From NCBI RefSeq assembly GCF_050624435.1, contig NC_134539.1, forward strand, positions 45,664,001 to 45,728,000: a DNA stretch of 64,000 nucleotides. Reading direction: 5' to 3'. Below, piece after piece: positions 35,230-47,087 of the stretch (position 1 is the first letter of the stretch; each line of letters begins with the position of its first letter). The stretch comes from Tenrec ecaudatus (lineage: Eukaryota > Chordata > Mammalia > Afrosoricida > Tenrecidae). Made by a program: the position numbers and the translations under genes. The notes below the pieces were generated by a model. The model saw only the letters and a program-made list of their open reading frames with translations. It was not told the DNA's origin and made no database searches.

Positions 35230-35830
35230 AGCCCAAAGCTCAGTGCAGTCACATTCAGAAAAACCCGTTTGATGGCGCCATTTCTTTCCTGCTAGGACCC
35301 TAATGCTAGATTGAATTAAAAATTAGTGTATATTTAATTCCACCATTGTGGGGACTCTAAAATTAATCTCCAGGTGTCTAGGAAACAGCATCAATTTGCA
35401 TCTTGTGGCAATGAATCAGCTGAAATTGCAGCGCACACATTTTGTTTGGATTTGATGAGCTCGCGGCAGGGCCATTAAACGCCCCACATGTTACTGGCAA
35501 CCACCGTGGTGAATGAAACTTCCCAGTTGCACTTAGAATGCGATGTTTTTCCATGCTGCAAAGATGAACTACAGAGAATATGAAAACACACATCAAGGCC
35601 GCTGCCAAGGGGTTCTCTAGAATGTTCACGAAATGCAGCTAAAAGCATTTGTGACTCTGACACAGAGAGAGGGCTTCAGCTGGCGAACTTGACTGAAATC
35701 ACTTGTGCGCGCCTGTCACGGGGTTTCAGAAATGATGAGTGAGTCATTTGAAAACGAACCGAGAAATGTTTCAGTCCTAATGCCTTTTTTTGAAGTTCTC
35801 ACAGTACTCCTATAGTGTACGTGTTTGTCC
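35230..35830. promoter_or_regulatory. Candidate conserved noncoding block
   Basis: No repeat content. Contains AT-rich homeodomain-like segments ('gaattaaaaattagtg', 'taaaattaatctcc'), a perfect POU octamer ATTTGCAT (35394-35401), and a perfect AP-1 site TGAGTCA (35740-35746). Several E-box-like cores are also present. It has the texture of a developmental enhancer, but conservation has not been tested. Confidence 0.35.
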
Positions 35831-36434
35831 ATGAAACACATAAATCAAATGAGCCAGACTTGGGGCCAGACCTCAGCCCGCCTGCCTGGTAGAGAAAGCC
35901 CCAGCTCTGCTTACGCACACAACCAGGAAGTTGAGAATTGAGTACTTTTTCCCAAAATGTGTCTTACAACTCCCCCATGAAAAAGAATAAGGAAAATCAA
36001 ATAAAAACCAACCAAACAAAAACAATTCCAAACAATTCCTTTCAAAAACAATGCGCAGAACAGCTGCATTCTCTGTTGTCACGGAAAAAGCTCTTTGTGG
36101 GCGAGAAGCGCGGGCCCTGGTAGCAACCTAAGAAGAGAGAGACCCCAGATCCACACGTTGGAATCAGGACAAGTGTCTCAGCTTTTTACTCAAGCTTTTG
36201 AGAAAAGGCAGGAATTGGTCACATGCAGGAAACACAATGAAGCAGAAGCACAAAGCATCCTCAGCAGAGAGATCCGCAGCCCCGGAGGTAAGAGCGAGCA
36301 CAGCTCATGGGACACCTGCCAGTGGACGGATAGGACTAGGTCATCGCAAGAGGAGGTTGCAGGGGACAAAGGGGTGGCAGGATCTGGATTGGTCATGGAT
36401 GAGACAAAGGTCAGTCCACAGTATTGGTTGCTGT

Positions 36435-36520
36435 GTTTGTTAGGGGCTGTCAAATTGGCTCTGATTTATAACGACTCCATATAAAAGAGAGATCAGCAAT
36501 GTTGGGAGCATGGCCCTTAT
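36435..36520 (-). repeat. RTE/AfroSINE tail fragment
   Basis: 'gttaggggctgtcaaattgg' then 'ctctgatttataacgactcc' is the reverse complement of the shared RTE/AfroSINE 3' end. Only the last ~80 bp are present. Confidence 0.65.
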
Positions 36521-36596
36521 GGGCAGACCTTAGTGATACAGACCTCAACCTGTTCTCAATCCCTCATGTACAGAAGGGGTTGACCATCTTCTCTGC

Positions 36597-37317
36597 AGTT
36601 CTACGGGTCTTGTGAGATCATGAGGCATCGAAGGGATCAGGCATCAAAGACCAAAAAAATTTAAAAAATCATAGCACTGTGAATGAGGGGGAGTGTGGAG
36701 TGGGGACCCAGGGGACTCAGGGCCCATGTATGGGAAATTGGAAATCCCCTTGCAGAGGCGTCGTGGGGAGGAGTGAAACCTGACAGAGTACAGGTTTCAT
36801 CGTTATAAAACATACAATTTTCCTCTAGTTCTTGAATACTTCCCCCCTACTATCATGATCCTAATGCTACCTTACAAATCCAGCTAGACCAGAGGATGTA
36901 CACTGGTACAGATAGGAACTGGAAACAGGGAATCCAGGACAAATGAACCCTTCAGGACCAGTGGTTAGAGTGGCAATACCAGGAGGGAAGAGGGAAGATG
37001 GGGTGGAAAAGGGGAACCGATTACCAGGATCTACATGTGACCTCCTCCCTGGGGATGAATAACAGAAAAGTGGGTGAAGGGAGACGTCGAACATGTAAGA
37101 TATGACAAAATAATAATAATTTATGAATTATGAAGGGTTCATGAGTGAGGGGGAAATGAGGAACTGATATTAAGTGCTCAAGTAGAAAGCAAATGTTTTG
37201 AGAATGATGATGGCAACAAATGTACAAATGTGCTTGACACAACAGGGATATATGGATTTTGATAAGCATTGTAGGAACCCCCAATAAAATGATTTTAAGA
37301 AAAAGTTCTATAGGCTC
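36597..37317 (+). mobile_element. L1-type 3' end
   Basis: A 5'-truncated L1 copy occupying about 36611-37303. It begins 'tgtgagatcatgaggcatcg' and contains 'ccagaggatgtacactggta', 'ggggaaccgattaccaggat', and ends at AATAAA (37283-37288) plus 'atgatttt' and an A-rich tail. A possible decayed target-site duplication starts with AGTTCTA on each side (36597 and 37304). Confidence 0.85.
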
Positions 37318-37615
37318 CATTTCCTTTTGTCAGCTCCAAGCTCACCCTTTCTCTCTCTCATGATCATTTTTGTTGCTTTACTCTAACTCATTGGACTCCT
37401 ATTCCTTGAGCAAGCCAATGTCAATTTCTTTCTTATTGCTGAGTCTTTACAGATGCATTTCGCTTCCTTACCTCCTTCTCCTCCCACTTTGTGTTATAAC
37501 AAAATACCCCACTTTTCCGCTTTGAATAACAAGTGTTCAGCAATTCTAGACTAGTCAGCGCATCTTCTAACCTGACTCTAAGCTTGGCTTAAGCTTCCCT
37601 ACTTTAGCCCCCACC
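37318..37615. other. Unassigned stretch
   Basis: Nothing recognised between the L1 and the L2; a poly-C run sits near 37610-37635. Confidence 0.4.
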
Positions 37616-37639
37616 CCCACCCCACCTCCCCCCCCGTTT

Positions 37640-37865
37640 AATGACTTGCTTTCACACTGTAGGACTAATCAAGTTTGCGATGAAGTAATTGTGTATGTAA
37701 TTATTGTGTGTGAAAATGCCTATCTCTCTAGCTAAGCTCCATCAGGACAGAGGATATCTGGGTCTCAGTCACATCTGTAATTGCTAGCACCTCATTCAGG
37801 TCTAGGCCCAAGTCAGTGTGTAATAAATATTTATTGGAAGTATGAATGCACCATTGAGGGAATGC
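37640..37865 (+). repeat. L2 LINE 3' end
   Basis: 'ctagctaagctccatcagga' + 'cagaggatatctgggtctca', 'tgtaattgctagcacctcat' and 'gtaataaatatttattggaa' match the L2 3' end well. Confidence 0.75.
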
Positions 37866-40190
37866 ATCCGTTCATGTTTCTAATCAATATAGCCTTTCTG
37901 AGGCTGGCTGCCTTCCGTGGCCTTCTGTATTTTGTATAGTTTAGCTTTGTGAACCCTCTTTTGCCAAAATCAGTCATGTCTGCAACATTAGGGGCCTAAA
38001 TGCCCTCAAATTTGGTCCTTAAATGTAAGTACCAAACCATTGATTTCTTCATCCCTGCCTGTTGCCATATGGTATGTGGGGTAGGGAAAAATAGAGCAGG
38101 AGCCACAAAAACTGAGAGTAGGCCTCTTTCTAGCCTGGAGAACATTTTGAGAGGGCTCCTGACTTGATTTCTAGGGAGCATTGCTGAGTTGGGCAGCAGA
38201 ATAAGGATCCATGGGACAGGAAGGTCAGGGAGATGAAATGGCATCTGCAAGGGAATAAAAGGAAGACGGAATGAGACCTTTCAGGACGCTGCAAGTCGGT
38301 TGGTATTTCTGATCCAGGAACTGGATCACAAAGGGTTTTCTAGCAACGTGAAGGAGCCTGATCCCCATGCAAAGTGCAATCAGTGGGACATCAAGGAAGC
38401 AGGGAGAACAAGGAGTGACATGAGCAGATAGGAGTCCTGAAAACACAACTGCACACACTGTGGTTCAAATGGAGAAGAAAGGCACACACTGAGAATTCAA
38501 TTTGGTAAGTGTATTGAATTCAATTTGACACATTAATACTTGACTTTGTCAGGACATGTGTTTTTGTGCTTCTTTTTCCACTTGCCAAATCAAACATGCC
38601 TATAGCACTATGTGGAAGTGGCATGATCTGTTCCTTAACCCTTTCCTTCTCGAATCCAAGAAGGACTTCATTCACACACTGCTTGACTACTCTCACATGG
38701 GTCAGGCCCCCCTCATGCTGCCCCCGGATAGTTGCGTTCTGATGCGGGTGTGTAGTTGTTACTGATTTAGCCAGAGCTAGAAACATGGAAAACAACAGGC
38801 TCAGAGCACGTGGATGGGCTTCCCTGCAGGAGTCTGAGCTGGCATTTATTTTAATTAGCAACACATTTTATAAGGGCAAATCAGAAATGGAAACATGTCA
38901 AGACCTCTTTAGAGATTGAGTTTGGCAGACTCACATACGTGCGCCCGGGCATGGTAATTGGCTCTTGACAGCCCTCCCCTCTCCCAAGAGAGCACAGTCT
39001 GTGGACAGTCTCTGTGCAATATGGCCCTCTGGGGACTGGAGGCTGTATCAATACCTCACGCCAAACGCCGAGGATTTAGGAGTCTTCCCGGATCCAGTTC
39101 TGGGAGGCCGTCTTCTCCAAGCCTGAAACCTCTCCTCCTAGCCTGACAATCCCTAGGTCAGTCTCTCTGTCACCGTCCTTCCGAGACTCTCTGCCTCCAG
39201 ATGAGCATCCTGTATTGCTCCTTTCATCTCCAACCCCTCCGCTGCACCTGAAGGCTGATTTCCCCTGTCCACTGCCACCCTGGCTGCTCATCATCCGAAA
39301 GCTATGTAAACATGAGCCCCTGTTTCATGACTTCCTGGACATGTGTCTGACAAGAATCGGAGCGTCCTTGCCCCGACTGAGACTGAGTGGCAGCTATGTA
39401 AACGGTCCTAATAGGAAGCTCTCCTAGATGGATGAATGAAACTGACTTTTGTCCACTTGGTGAATAAATAGGAACTAAACCTCTGTAGGCCAGACGTACA
39501 TTAGGAGAAGAACGCATGGAGAAACACAGGTGTCTGATTTCAAGAGGCAGATTGTAAAGGTGCAAAGGGGCGCGCAGTCGACTTTCAAACAAGGTGGTGT
39601 AGCTGGGGATGAATATAAGCACATAGATCTCTGGGTTGCAAGAAAGAGCGACCAAGTCACCTGGAGCAGTTTAATAAACAAGGGGAGTCTTTTAGAAGGA
39701 GAAATGACGGTGCATGAAAGTCAAAGTCTCATCTTGGGGGAAACCAACCTCCCCCCCACCCCCCACCTTGGAGTGGCTGGAACACCAGAGCCAGGCTCTT
39801 CGCTCAGGTCCTGTGAGGCTCGCATGTTTCTTTCTCCTGGACCGTCGCATTCTGAGGGTTCTCTCCACTTTTCCTAAGCACCTAATATTTCACTACCACA
39901 TTCATACACAGATTCCAGGCTGAAATGGATCCTCTTGCTTCACTGCCAAGTTTCAAGACCCAGAATCCAATTGGGCTAGGTGTCCACCCCTGGTCCGATC
40001 AGTTGTGGCCGAGAGGCCAGACGTGGCCAGCCAAGACAAGATATAGTAATCCACACAAACGCAAGTCAAGATTCTGAAATGTGATGTGTGCAAACTCTCC
40101 ACCATTCTCAGGAAGAAACAAAGCACATTTTCTTATTCTACGTAGTGTCCCCTTCAAGAACACGTTAAGACCAATAAGCCAATTGCCTAA
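37866..40190. other. Unique stretch
   Basis: 2.3 kb with no recognised transposon or exon. 38960-39300 is GC-richer and lacks stops in short frames, but no family is recognised. A C-run with 'ccccccccaccccccc' lies at 39750-39765. Confidence 0.45.
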
Positions 40191-40194
40191 AGTC

Positions 40195-40358
40195 AAATCC
40201 CGACCCGCAACGACCCATGTGTGTCAGGGGGTCTTCCATGGCTGATGATTCAGAAGACCATCAAACTTTTCTACTGAGGCACCTTTGAATGAACTTGAGC
40301 CTCTAACCTTTGGTTAGTAACCAAGTGCCTTAGCCATTTGTATTGCCCAAGGCCCTCA
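40195..40358 (-). mobile_element. AfroSINE head, divergent
   Basis: 'aatcccgacccgcaacgacc' (tail) then 'cttgagcctctaacctttgg' and 'ttagtaaccaagtgccttag'; 'ccatttgtattgcccaaggc' is the head complement. Old variant close in type to the copy at 18062. Confidence 0.65.
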
Positions 40359-40359
40359 A

Positions 40360-41268
40360 TCAATAGACGCCTTAATGTGACTAGTGCTTTGTGGGCTGCA
40401 AAGTCAGTTTTGCACTTTAAAGGGCTAGGGATAGTGGTCATAGAGAGAGGAGAAGAAACGTTTATATCCCCAGGCACAGGCTTTACATATATACAATGTC
40501 TAGTTACTTTAAAAAACAAAATAGTACTTTTGAAAAATGTTTTATTTTATTAAGGCCCAGTGATCCAGGATTGCAGCCCACCAGGCAAGGGGACCTTACC
40601 AACAAGTGGCAAAGGGCCCCCAAAAAACTATGGTTAAAAAGTACTGGAATCTGACCTCTTACTCTTCTAACTTCCAGTTCCAAACTAGTCCTTATGCTGC
40701 CCCCCTGGAAACCTTCTGATAGCCACAAGAGTTTTTGCAAGGAAAACATCTTGGTCCTTTCCCATCAATATAAGTTACTATGATCTGCCACAATGTCTCA
40801 GGCATCACAGAATTAAAAACACTTGCTAGTCCATTTCTGAGCTTACTTGGGTCAAGAGTTCAACCTTGGCTCTTGGGCATGTGCCTCCCAGTTCAATCGT
40901 TGCTCTCTTAGAATTTTTTTTTAATTGTTAAAATATGAGACTGCTTTTGCTTTGGGAAGCTGGCATCCACAGGCCAATGTGCTGACTGATAATCCAAGCA
41001 TTTCCAGAGGTGGCTGTAATGAAAAGTAGAGACAGGATTGGCTACACAACGAGCAGCTATGTCATCATAGTCTTAAGAACCTAGAGTCTACCTCCATTCA
41101 TTGTCAATTATTCATTCAACTACAAGGGGTTCCCATCACACCCTTCTTGCCTATGGGTCTATGGGGGAACTCAAGGAGGGAAAGAGGACAATCACTAAAT
41201 CCAGGGGGCCGCAGGATTTAGAAGCAGGCCTGGAGCAGTACCCAGATAGCTAAACGGCCAAGCAAGCT
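40360..41268. other. Unassigned stretch
   Basis: No element recognised. Confidence 0.4.
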
Positions 41269-41269
41269 G

Positions 41270-41480
41270 TTCTAACTCCAAAACCAAAACTGCCATCAAG
41301 ACCGTGCAAACTGAAAGCAACTCTACAGAGTAGGGTCGAAGTGCCTCTGTGAGTTACATCCTGTAGGAGTAGAGAGCACATCTTTCTCCCATGGAGTGGC
41401 CGGTGGTTTTGAACGGCTGACCTTGCAGTTAGCACCTCAACATACAACCACACACCACCACCAGAGAGGGCTCCTTAGAA
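41270..41480 (-). mobile_element. AfroSINE
   Basis: 'aaaactgccatcaagaccgt', 'ctacagagtagggtcgaagt', 'cacatctttctcccatggag', 'gccggtggttttgaacggct' and 'cagagagggctccttag'. Complete copy with head and tail present. Confidence 0.85.
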
Positions 41481-41524
41481 TGACCTGGGCAAGCCTAATT
41501 AACTAAACAGTTGCTTTGGAATAT

Positions 41525-41756
41525 ATTCTAACAAACTATGGCCCACAGGCCACATGCGGCCTGCCGAGGATATTTGTCCAGGCCACCGGGTGTTTTTGCC
41601 CCATTTTGTTTTTTACTTCAAAATAAGATATGTGCAGTGTGTATAGGAATGCGTTCATAGTTTGGTGTTGTTGTTTTTTTTAACTATAGTCCGGCCCTCC
41701 AACAGGTCTGAGGGACAGTGAACTGGCCCCTTGTTTAAAAAGCTTGAGAACCCCTG
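41525..41756 (+). mobile_element. Nonautonomous hAT DNA transposon (MITE)
   Basis: Left end 'caaactatggcccacaggcc' with 'acatgcggcctgccgaggat'; right end 'gtttaaaaagcttgagaacc' and 'cctg', 41756. Internal 'aaataagatatgtgcagtgt' and 'agtccggccctccaacaggt'. The ends are imperfect inverted repeats of the hAT CAG-N-GGTTCTCAA type, though the first ~10 bp of the left end have decayed. No transposase is encoded. It closely resembles a hAT MITE family known from several mammals in which hAT families arrived by horizontal transfer. I cannot fix the family name without a search. Confidence 0.7.
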
Positions 41757-41759
41757 GAC

Positions 41760-42250
41760 TAACACATGGTGACTATGTGTATCTTGTTCCTCTTGTCTTT
41801 CTTTTGGGTTTTGACTTGGTTGAGGTAATTTTATTATTGCTGGGCTCCACAGGGTTTTCATGGCTAACTCTTTCGAAATTGTTGTCAGGCCTTTCTTCCA
41901 TGGTGCTTTTGGGTGGCCTCCAGGTACCAACTTTCAGTTTTCAGCCACGCACCTTAACTATTTGCAACCCTTAAAGTTAAACACAGTTTCTATTAACCTT
42001 TGCATGACCGAGCGGAAATATATTTGTCACCATTTTCAGCCTCTCGGGTTTCTTAAAAAGCTGTTCTCCCAGCTGTAATTCCTGCCGCCGCCTGGTGGGG
42101 GCCTGCATAACTGTGTGCGTCTGGAAAAATGAGGCCAGTCCTAACTAGCTTAACATCACAATCCACTTGGAACATGCATGTCCAAATATCGATATCAAAA
42201 TCTATACACAAGATATTTCCCCCCTTGATTGCATCATGTCTTTCCTGACT
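41760..42250. other. Unassigned stretch
   Basis: Nothing recognised. 42050-42160 is GC-richer than its surroundings. Confidence 0.4.
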
Positions 42251-42252
42251 CA

Positions 42253-42470
42253 AAGAGAAGCCCTGGTGACGTAGTGGTTACACATTGGGCTGTTAACAGG
42301 AAGGCGGCGGTTCGAAACCACCAGCTGCTCTGAGGGCTTAAGATGAGGCTTTCTCCTCCTTAGAGAGTTACAGTCTCAGAAACCCAGAGGGCTGTTCTAT
42401 CTTGTGCTATAGGATCATCATGAGTCACAATTGACTTGATGGCAGGGAGTGCAAGTGAGTTTTTACTGGA
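42253..42470 (+). mobile_element. AfroSINE with intact B box
   Basis: 'gagaagccctggtgacgtag', 'tggttacacattgggctgtt'. A polymerase III B box GGTTCGAAACC lies at 42309-42319. The body is 'atgaggctttctcctcctta' and the tail 'atgagtcacaattgacttga'. One of the better-preserved copies, though the tail is mutated at CpG sites. Confidence 0.9.
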
Positions 42471-42589
42471 AAGTTGTGGTATCGACAATATACTTTAAAC
42501 AGAAAATAATATGAAATGAAATATTTATTATTTATACTAGTTTCTCCAATGCCATTTCTTCCGTAGAACAATCATGTTATACCCCAGGT

Positions 42590-42745
42590 TTTTCTCACTT
42601 TGTGTATATCACAGTCCTATGAAGTAAATATTCTTCTTATCCTCATTGTATAGATGAACTTGATAAAGTTAAATGACACTGAAAATCCTGGCCAAAGTCA
42701 CCTTGCTAGGTAGTGAAATCTCCTGTCTAAGTCTACTTTTCAATT
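42590..42745 (+). repeat. MIR (MIRb-like)
   Basis: 'cagtcctatgaagtaaatat', 'cattgtatagatgaacttga', 'caccttgctaggtagtgaaa' align with the MIRb middle and 3' part. Confidence 0.65.
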
Positions 42746-43149
42746 TTCCACAACCACGGGCTTTACCTAAAGTAGTCTCTTCTAACCTTTATTATTTAGC
42801 AATTTGTACTTTATGCCCCAGAAAACGTGAAGTGTAAAGGAGAAAAATAAAAACAAATTTGAATTTCCTTTCCCAGAGATAACTATTGCTAAACATTTTA
42901 TGAACATGGCTTATTTCTCCCTCCTCATATACATGAGAAAAATACAGTGTCTTTGTTTCCCCATATTCTAGATTCAAATAGACCAGCTGTTTTCTTTTCA
43001 GTGACTGTGTCCAATGTCGACTAGTCTGTGATTGCTTCAGAGAGGACCAGGACTTTCTGAACAACGGGCCGGCCGGGGTTGTGTGGGCCTCTCCTCTGAG
43101 CTCGCCTGAGGGCCGAAGCAGGTGCACAGAGCTATCGTTCCTCAGGCAC

Positions 43150-43300
43150 AAGCCGCCTCGTGTTTCAAACTCATGCTCCCTTTCTTTGCTGTTGACACCA
43201 AAACAGAAACTCAGACAGGCTCGGCCATTTCCCCAAGGCCACCCGGTCAGCAAGCCGTGAGTCCTGGGCTTTCTGACTCATCCTATAGACTCCTGTCTTC
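43150..43300 (+). repeat. MIR
   Basis: 'cggccatttccccaaggcca', 'cccggtcagcaagccgtgag', 'tcctgggctttctgactcat' match the MIR core end. Confidence 0.55.
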
Positions 43301-44651
43301 AAACCACGTGACCTTCCTCAAAGCATGTCACTAGCCCAGGGCTGTTTAACTGTGAACTTCTCGGTGCTTCCCATTGGACACGCCACCGATTTCTCTATTT
43401 CTATCATGACTCCTAGTGCTACTATAGGAGCTACTACTTATTTCACAAAAGAAATATTCCGAATTTCTTTTGGACTCTTCCAAGAGAGGATCATTATATG
43501 AAATGAATTACTGGAGGAACATTAAGACTCCACCTACTCTTGAAACTCCGAATCCAGGGAAATGCCTCAGTATAACTCAGAATCAATCTCGCTGAGTTGC
43601 ACTGGTTACCAGCGTGTTTGCAATGTGCCCTCTCCCCTCTCTCAGTTTCTTTGTTTGCTTCTTGTGAGTCTGCATGAGTGTTTTACTACGTGTTTCCTAA
43701 ATTCCCTCCAAAATGTTAATGGAGGTTTGTAAAGTTGGGCAAGATTTCACATTATCAGACGGGGCTATTCAAAGCATATGCATGGGTTTTGTGGGTAGTA
43801 TTCCTCTTGGTTACAATTTATAACATCCAAACAGAGGTTTTACTACAAACAAAGTTGCAATTACAAATATACCCCCAAAAAGTATCTGGGCAACATATAA
43901 AGAAAGGCTATATCTCTGAAACAGATTCCTGGTTTTGGGAAGAAAAAGCCAGGCAGGGGAAGGGGAGAGAGAGGATTATGTCTTCTGAAATCCAGAGATT
44001 CAATCCAGAGAGGCAGACCAGCCTCACTTCTGTGGCTGAGAACTTCGACTCCAGCTTCCATCTGGTTTCCATAAGGCAAGGGAACTTGGCGAATGACTGG
44101 CCACGGAACTTCAGCACGTGCACGTCCTGACCACGAACATCAATAAAATGAGCCAAAGGGATTGGAGAGAATTCCCTCAGTTCCTCTGTACAGTCCAGGG
44201 CAGGATAATTTGCTTTCAAGAGAAATGAAGTGCTCTCAACCCTGCTGGGTAGGTTCACAAAGAACTATACATTTTTCACATCGGAAACTGATCAGGCATC
44301 CATGATGGGGTGCCAGTAATTATTCCAGAAATCTCCAATGAATGTTCTCACTCCACTGACACACATGCCTCCACACTGTGCACACAAGCAGCAGCGCTAA
44401 CAGCAAAAGCCTAAACGTGGGTCCAGATGGAGATGGCATTTGACTATAGATGTGTTTGTTCGTTGGCAGTCACGCGCCCTTGAACGGATTCATCAAACTC
44501 CCCACAAAGCAGGCCTGAGCCCTCCTGATGGAGGAGATTTCAGTGGGAGTGACTGACTCCACGTGCAAAAACTCCGGAACACAGGATAAAATAGTACGTG
44601 GTGCTTTCTGTCCCCCAAGATGTGTGATGAATGGGTGGCTAGAGCGTGTCT

Positions 44652-44815
44652 AAGGAGCCCTGCCTACTAACTGCTCTGTGGGAGAAAGATGAGACAGTGT
44701 GACTCTCCAGAGTTACAGCCTCAGAAACCAGAGAGTTCTACTCTGCCCTGCAGGGTCACTAGGAGTCAGAATTGACTCAATGATGGTGTCTTTTTTGTTG
44801 TTGTTTTTGGTTTGG
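44652..44815 (+). mobile_element. AfroSINE lacking the tRNA-like head
   Basis: 'aaggagccctg' jumps directly to 'cctactaactgctctgtggg', deleting about 50 bp including both box A and B. Then come 'gttacagcctcagaaaccag', 'gcagggtcactaggagtcag' and 'attgactcaatgatggtg'. The loss removes the internal promoter. Confidence 0.85.
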
Positions 44816-44859
44816 GTTTGAGTGCACCTGGATCCAGAATGTCTTGTGTACACATGATC

Positions 44860-45270
44860 ACTGTCTATATTTTCATCCCTTTTTTGTTTTAAAGATATCG
44901 ATAACACAGTATTTCCCAAGTCAGCATTTTCCACATGTACAGTTCAATGACATCTATCATGTTGGGCAACCATAATCAATATCTGTTTCCCAATTTCCCA
45001 TTGCCATAAACAGAAAGCCACTGCTTCCTAAATGAGCATTTCTCCCCTACCTCTTTTGTGCCATCTGTTCCATGGGAACCACGATTAAATTCTGACTTCT
45101 GTATTCATAAATCTAGATTAGGTACTTCCAGTCAGGGAGACCATTCAGTATTTGCCCTTACATGAGTAACTTATTTCACTCCATGTTGCCAAGGCTGATC
45201 CATGTGGGGGCACATAGCAGAGATCCACTTCTCTTTATGGCAGAGAAATAACATTAATCTTATTAACATG
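44860..45270 (-). mobile_element. L1M-type 3' UTR fragment
   Basis: 'gtacagttcaatgacatcta', 'ttgggcaaccataatcaata', 'tttcccattgccataaacag', then 'catgttgccaaggctgatcc' and 'cacttctctttatggcagag' match the reverse complement of ancient L1 3' sequence. Inactive. Confidence 0.7.
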
Positions 45271-45274
45271 TAGT

Positions 45275-45655
45275 TGTTTTTATGTTATGTGTTTCAGGAG
45301 GAAACAAGCACACACAAAAAAGAGAGAGAAATGCTATACGAAAGGAATCCCCAACTTTCTAACTTAATAGAATAAACTATTATGTTAAAGGAAAAAACCC
45401 AACAATTCCAAGGAATTATAGAAAGTGAGGAGCACTGATATAGCTACCTCAGGGCCTGGCTCTCAGTTTAATCTCTACTATTGCATTCCTCCTCATAAAT
45501 CCCTTTGAAGTTATAGTAATTACAGTCATCTTTTCTTGACACCTCCCCATAGAATTGTATAGATTCAAAAGACCTAGGAAGGTTTCTGCATTGTTGTTTA
45601 TAGCTGTGCAGCAGACTGAGGAATGGGCCCCTCTAAAGAGGCCCACGTCCTCAGA
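45275..45655. other. Unassigned stretch
   Basis: AT-rich, no element recognised before the LTR complex. Confidence 0.4.
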
Positions 45656-45940
45656 ACCTGTGGTAGTTATATAATCTGTTGTCAATTTGAGACTAAAGAG
45701 CAAAAGGGTGAAGTTTGGCCTGTCAATCAGGCGGCAGCTTGATGACCTCATTTGGAGGCCCTAAGGAGATAAATAGCTCACTGGAGGGGGTGCGCATGCT
45801 CCCTTCCTGGGACACATTACTATTGATGACCCTGATGGAGCTACACGGATGCAACCAGAGTCCTGGAGCTGGAGTAGCCACGTGGAGATCCAAGCCAGTG
45901 CGGAGATGCTTTTACCACCACTGGATCCACAAGACTTCCC

Positions 45941-46659
45941 TGTGGGAAACAGAAGGATTTGTCCCAAGTTGTCTTCCCCAAATTTATGCCAAACTTAGCT
46001 GCATGCTACATGTGGCAAAGGACTACACTTGGAGGCCAATAGAAGTAGGTCAGGGTTTATTCTCCCTAAGGATTGTCATCCATCCAGAGAAAGCAGACAC
46101 CACTGTTAATCCCACAACAAGTAGGGCCCACTCCCTTCTAATACAGATAATAATAGATTGTTTCCCTTAAGGTGAGCTCAGGGAGTTCAAGCCCACTCAA
46201 CGGTGACCAAGGTTAGGTCGCCAACATGAATCTAGGGTCTACCTTTCTTGTCACATGTACACCCCTGGCTCATCCCCTTCCTGTTACACCTGTGCCCATT
46301 GTATATCCCCATTACTTGTATTGTCTATTGTACAGTCCCTTCCTGTGATGTGTGTGGTTACCTGTAATCATGCCCCCTAAGTAGATATAAGCCTTAATTG
46401 GCAATAAACAGGGTCCCTGCCCCACCTCACCTGGCTCTCCTGCCCTTGGTCCACGCTGTGTGTGGACCTGGCTGGTAAGATCATGGCTGTCCTGGAGGTG
46501 AGCATGCTACCATGAAATGTGTCTGACACCATTGTTTCAATCTCTCGTCTATCTCTCATGCTCTGTATGACTTTATTATAATCTTTATATATCTTAACCA
46601 TACATTTGCACTTGCTGAACCCGTGATTAGTTGTGGGGGGCTAGCCTTCCCCCCCCACA
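45941..46659 (+). mobile_element. ERV2-type solo LTR nested in the ERVL LTR
   Basis: Begins TGTGGGAAACAG and ends CCCCCCCCACA, so the ends form inverted repeats TGTGGG/CCCACA. It is flanked by 6-bp direct repeats CTTCCC (45935-45940) and CTTTCC (46660-46665) with one mismatch. Six bases is the class II (ERV2) duplication length. A TATA-like 'gatataagcc' (about 46384) and AATAAA (46403-46408) mark the plus orientation. 719 bp. No coding region remains. Confidence 0.7.
46403..46408 (+). terminator. LTR polyadenylation signal AATAAA
   Basis: Located about 20 bp after the TATA-like box of the ERV2-type LTR and followed by GT-rich sequence, the normal R-region layout. Confidence 0.5.
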
Positions 46660-46820
46660 CTTTCCACCCACTGGTCTGTGATCTTCCTGCATTCGGTGTC
46701 ATTGTATGTGTTTCATGAGTCTGAAGATGAATTTATAGATTGGTATCAGACGTATAGGATGTAGGGAATTGATCTGGACTGAGCTGGGATGTTTCGTCAA
46801 TATTCAATTGCTCTTGTATA

Positions 46821-47087
46821 TAAAGCTCTTTCTTTTTTTTCTTTAATATTTTATTAGGGGTTCATACAACTCTTATCACAATCCCATATGTACATCAACT
46901 GTGTAAAGCACATTTGTACATTCATTGCCCTCATTTTTCTCAAAGCTTTTGCTCTCCATTTAAGCCCCTGGCATCAGCTCCTCATTTCCCCCCTCCCTCA
47001 TGAACCCTTGATAATTTATAAATTATTATTTTGTCATAACTTGCACTATCCAGCACCTCCCTTCACCCACTTTTAAAGCTCTTTCTT
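46821..47087 (-). mobile_element. L1 3' end with perfect 14-bp target-site duplication
   Basis: The insert 46835-47073 (239 bp) starts with T-rich sequence, then 'aatattttattaggggttca', 'tcttatcacaatcccatatg', 'taagcccctggcatcagctc', ending in 'tcccttcacccacttt'. It is flanked by identical TAAAGCTCTTTCTT at 46821-46834 and 47074-47087. Perfect duplication implies a comparatively recent insertion. It splits the ERVL LTR right at its TATA-like region. Confidence 0.95.

Larger units (their letters stand above)
33985..36430. other. Low-repeat stretch
   Basis: One MIR at about 34510-34770 and a short CA run near 34697 are the only repeats. 34960-35220 is GC-rich. 35230-35830 is described separately. 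Confidence 0.45.
42471..44650. other. Unique stretch with MIR pieces
   Basis: MIRs at 42590-42745 and 43150-43300; otherwise no element or exon recognised over 2.2 kb. Confidence 0.45.

Noticed and set aside
39530..39877. 115-codon frame overlapping another frame at 39714-39923
   Set aside because: No recognisable family and no flanking splice signals; two frames are open over the same low-stop GC-rich segment.
42309..42319. tRNA gene suggested by a B box
   Set aside because: The B box belongs to an AfroSINE head; no cloverleaf can be folded and the downstream sequence is SINE body.
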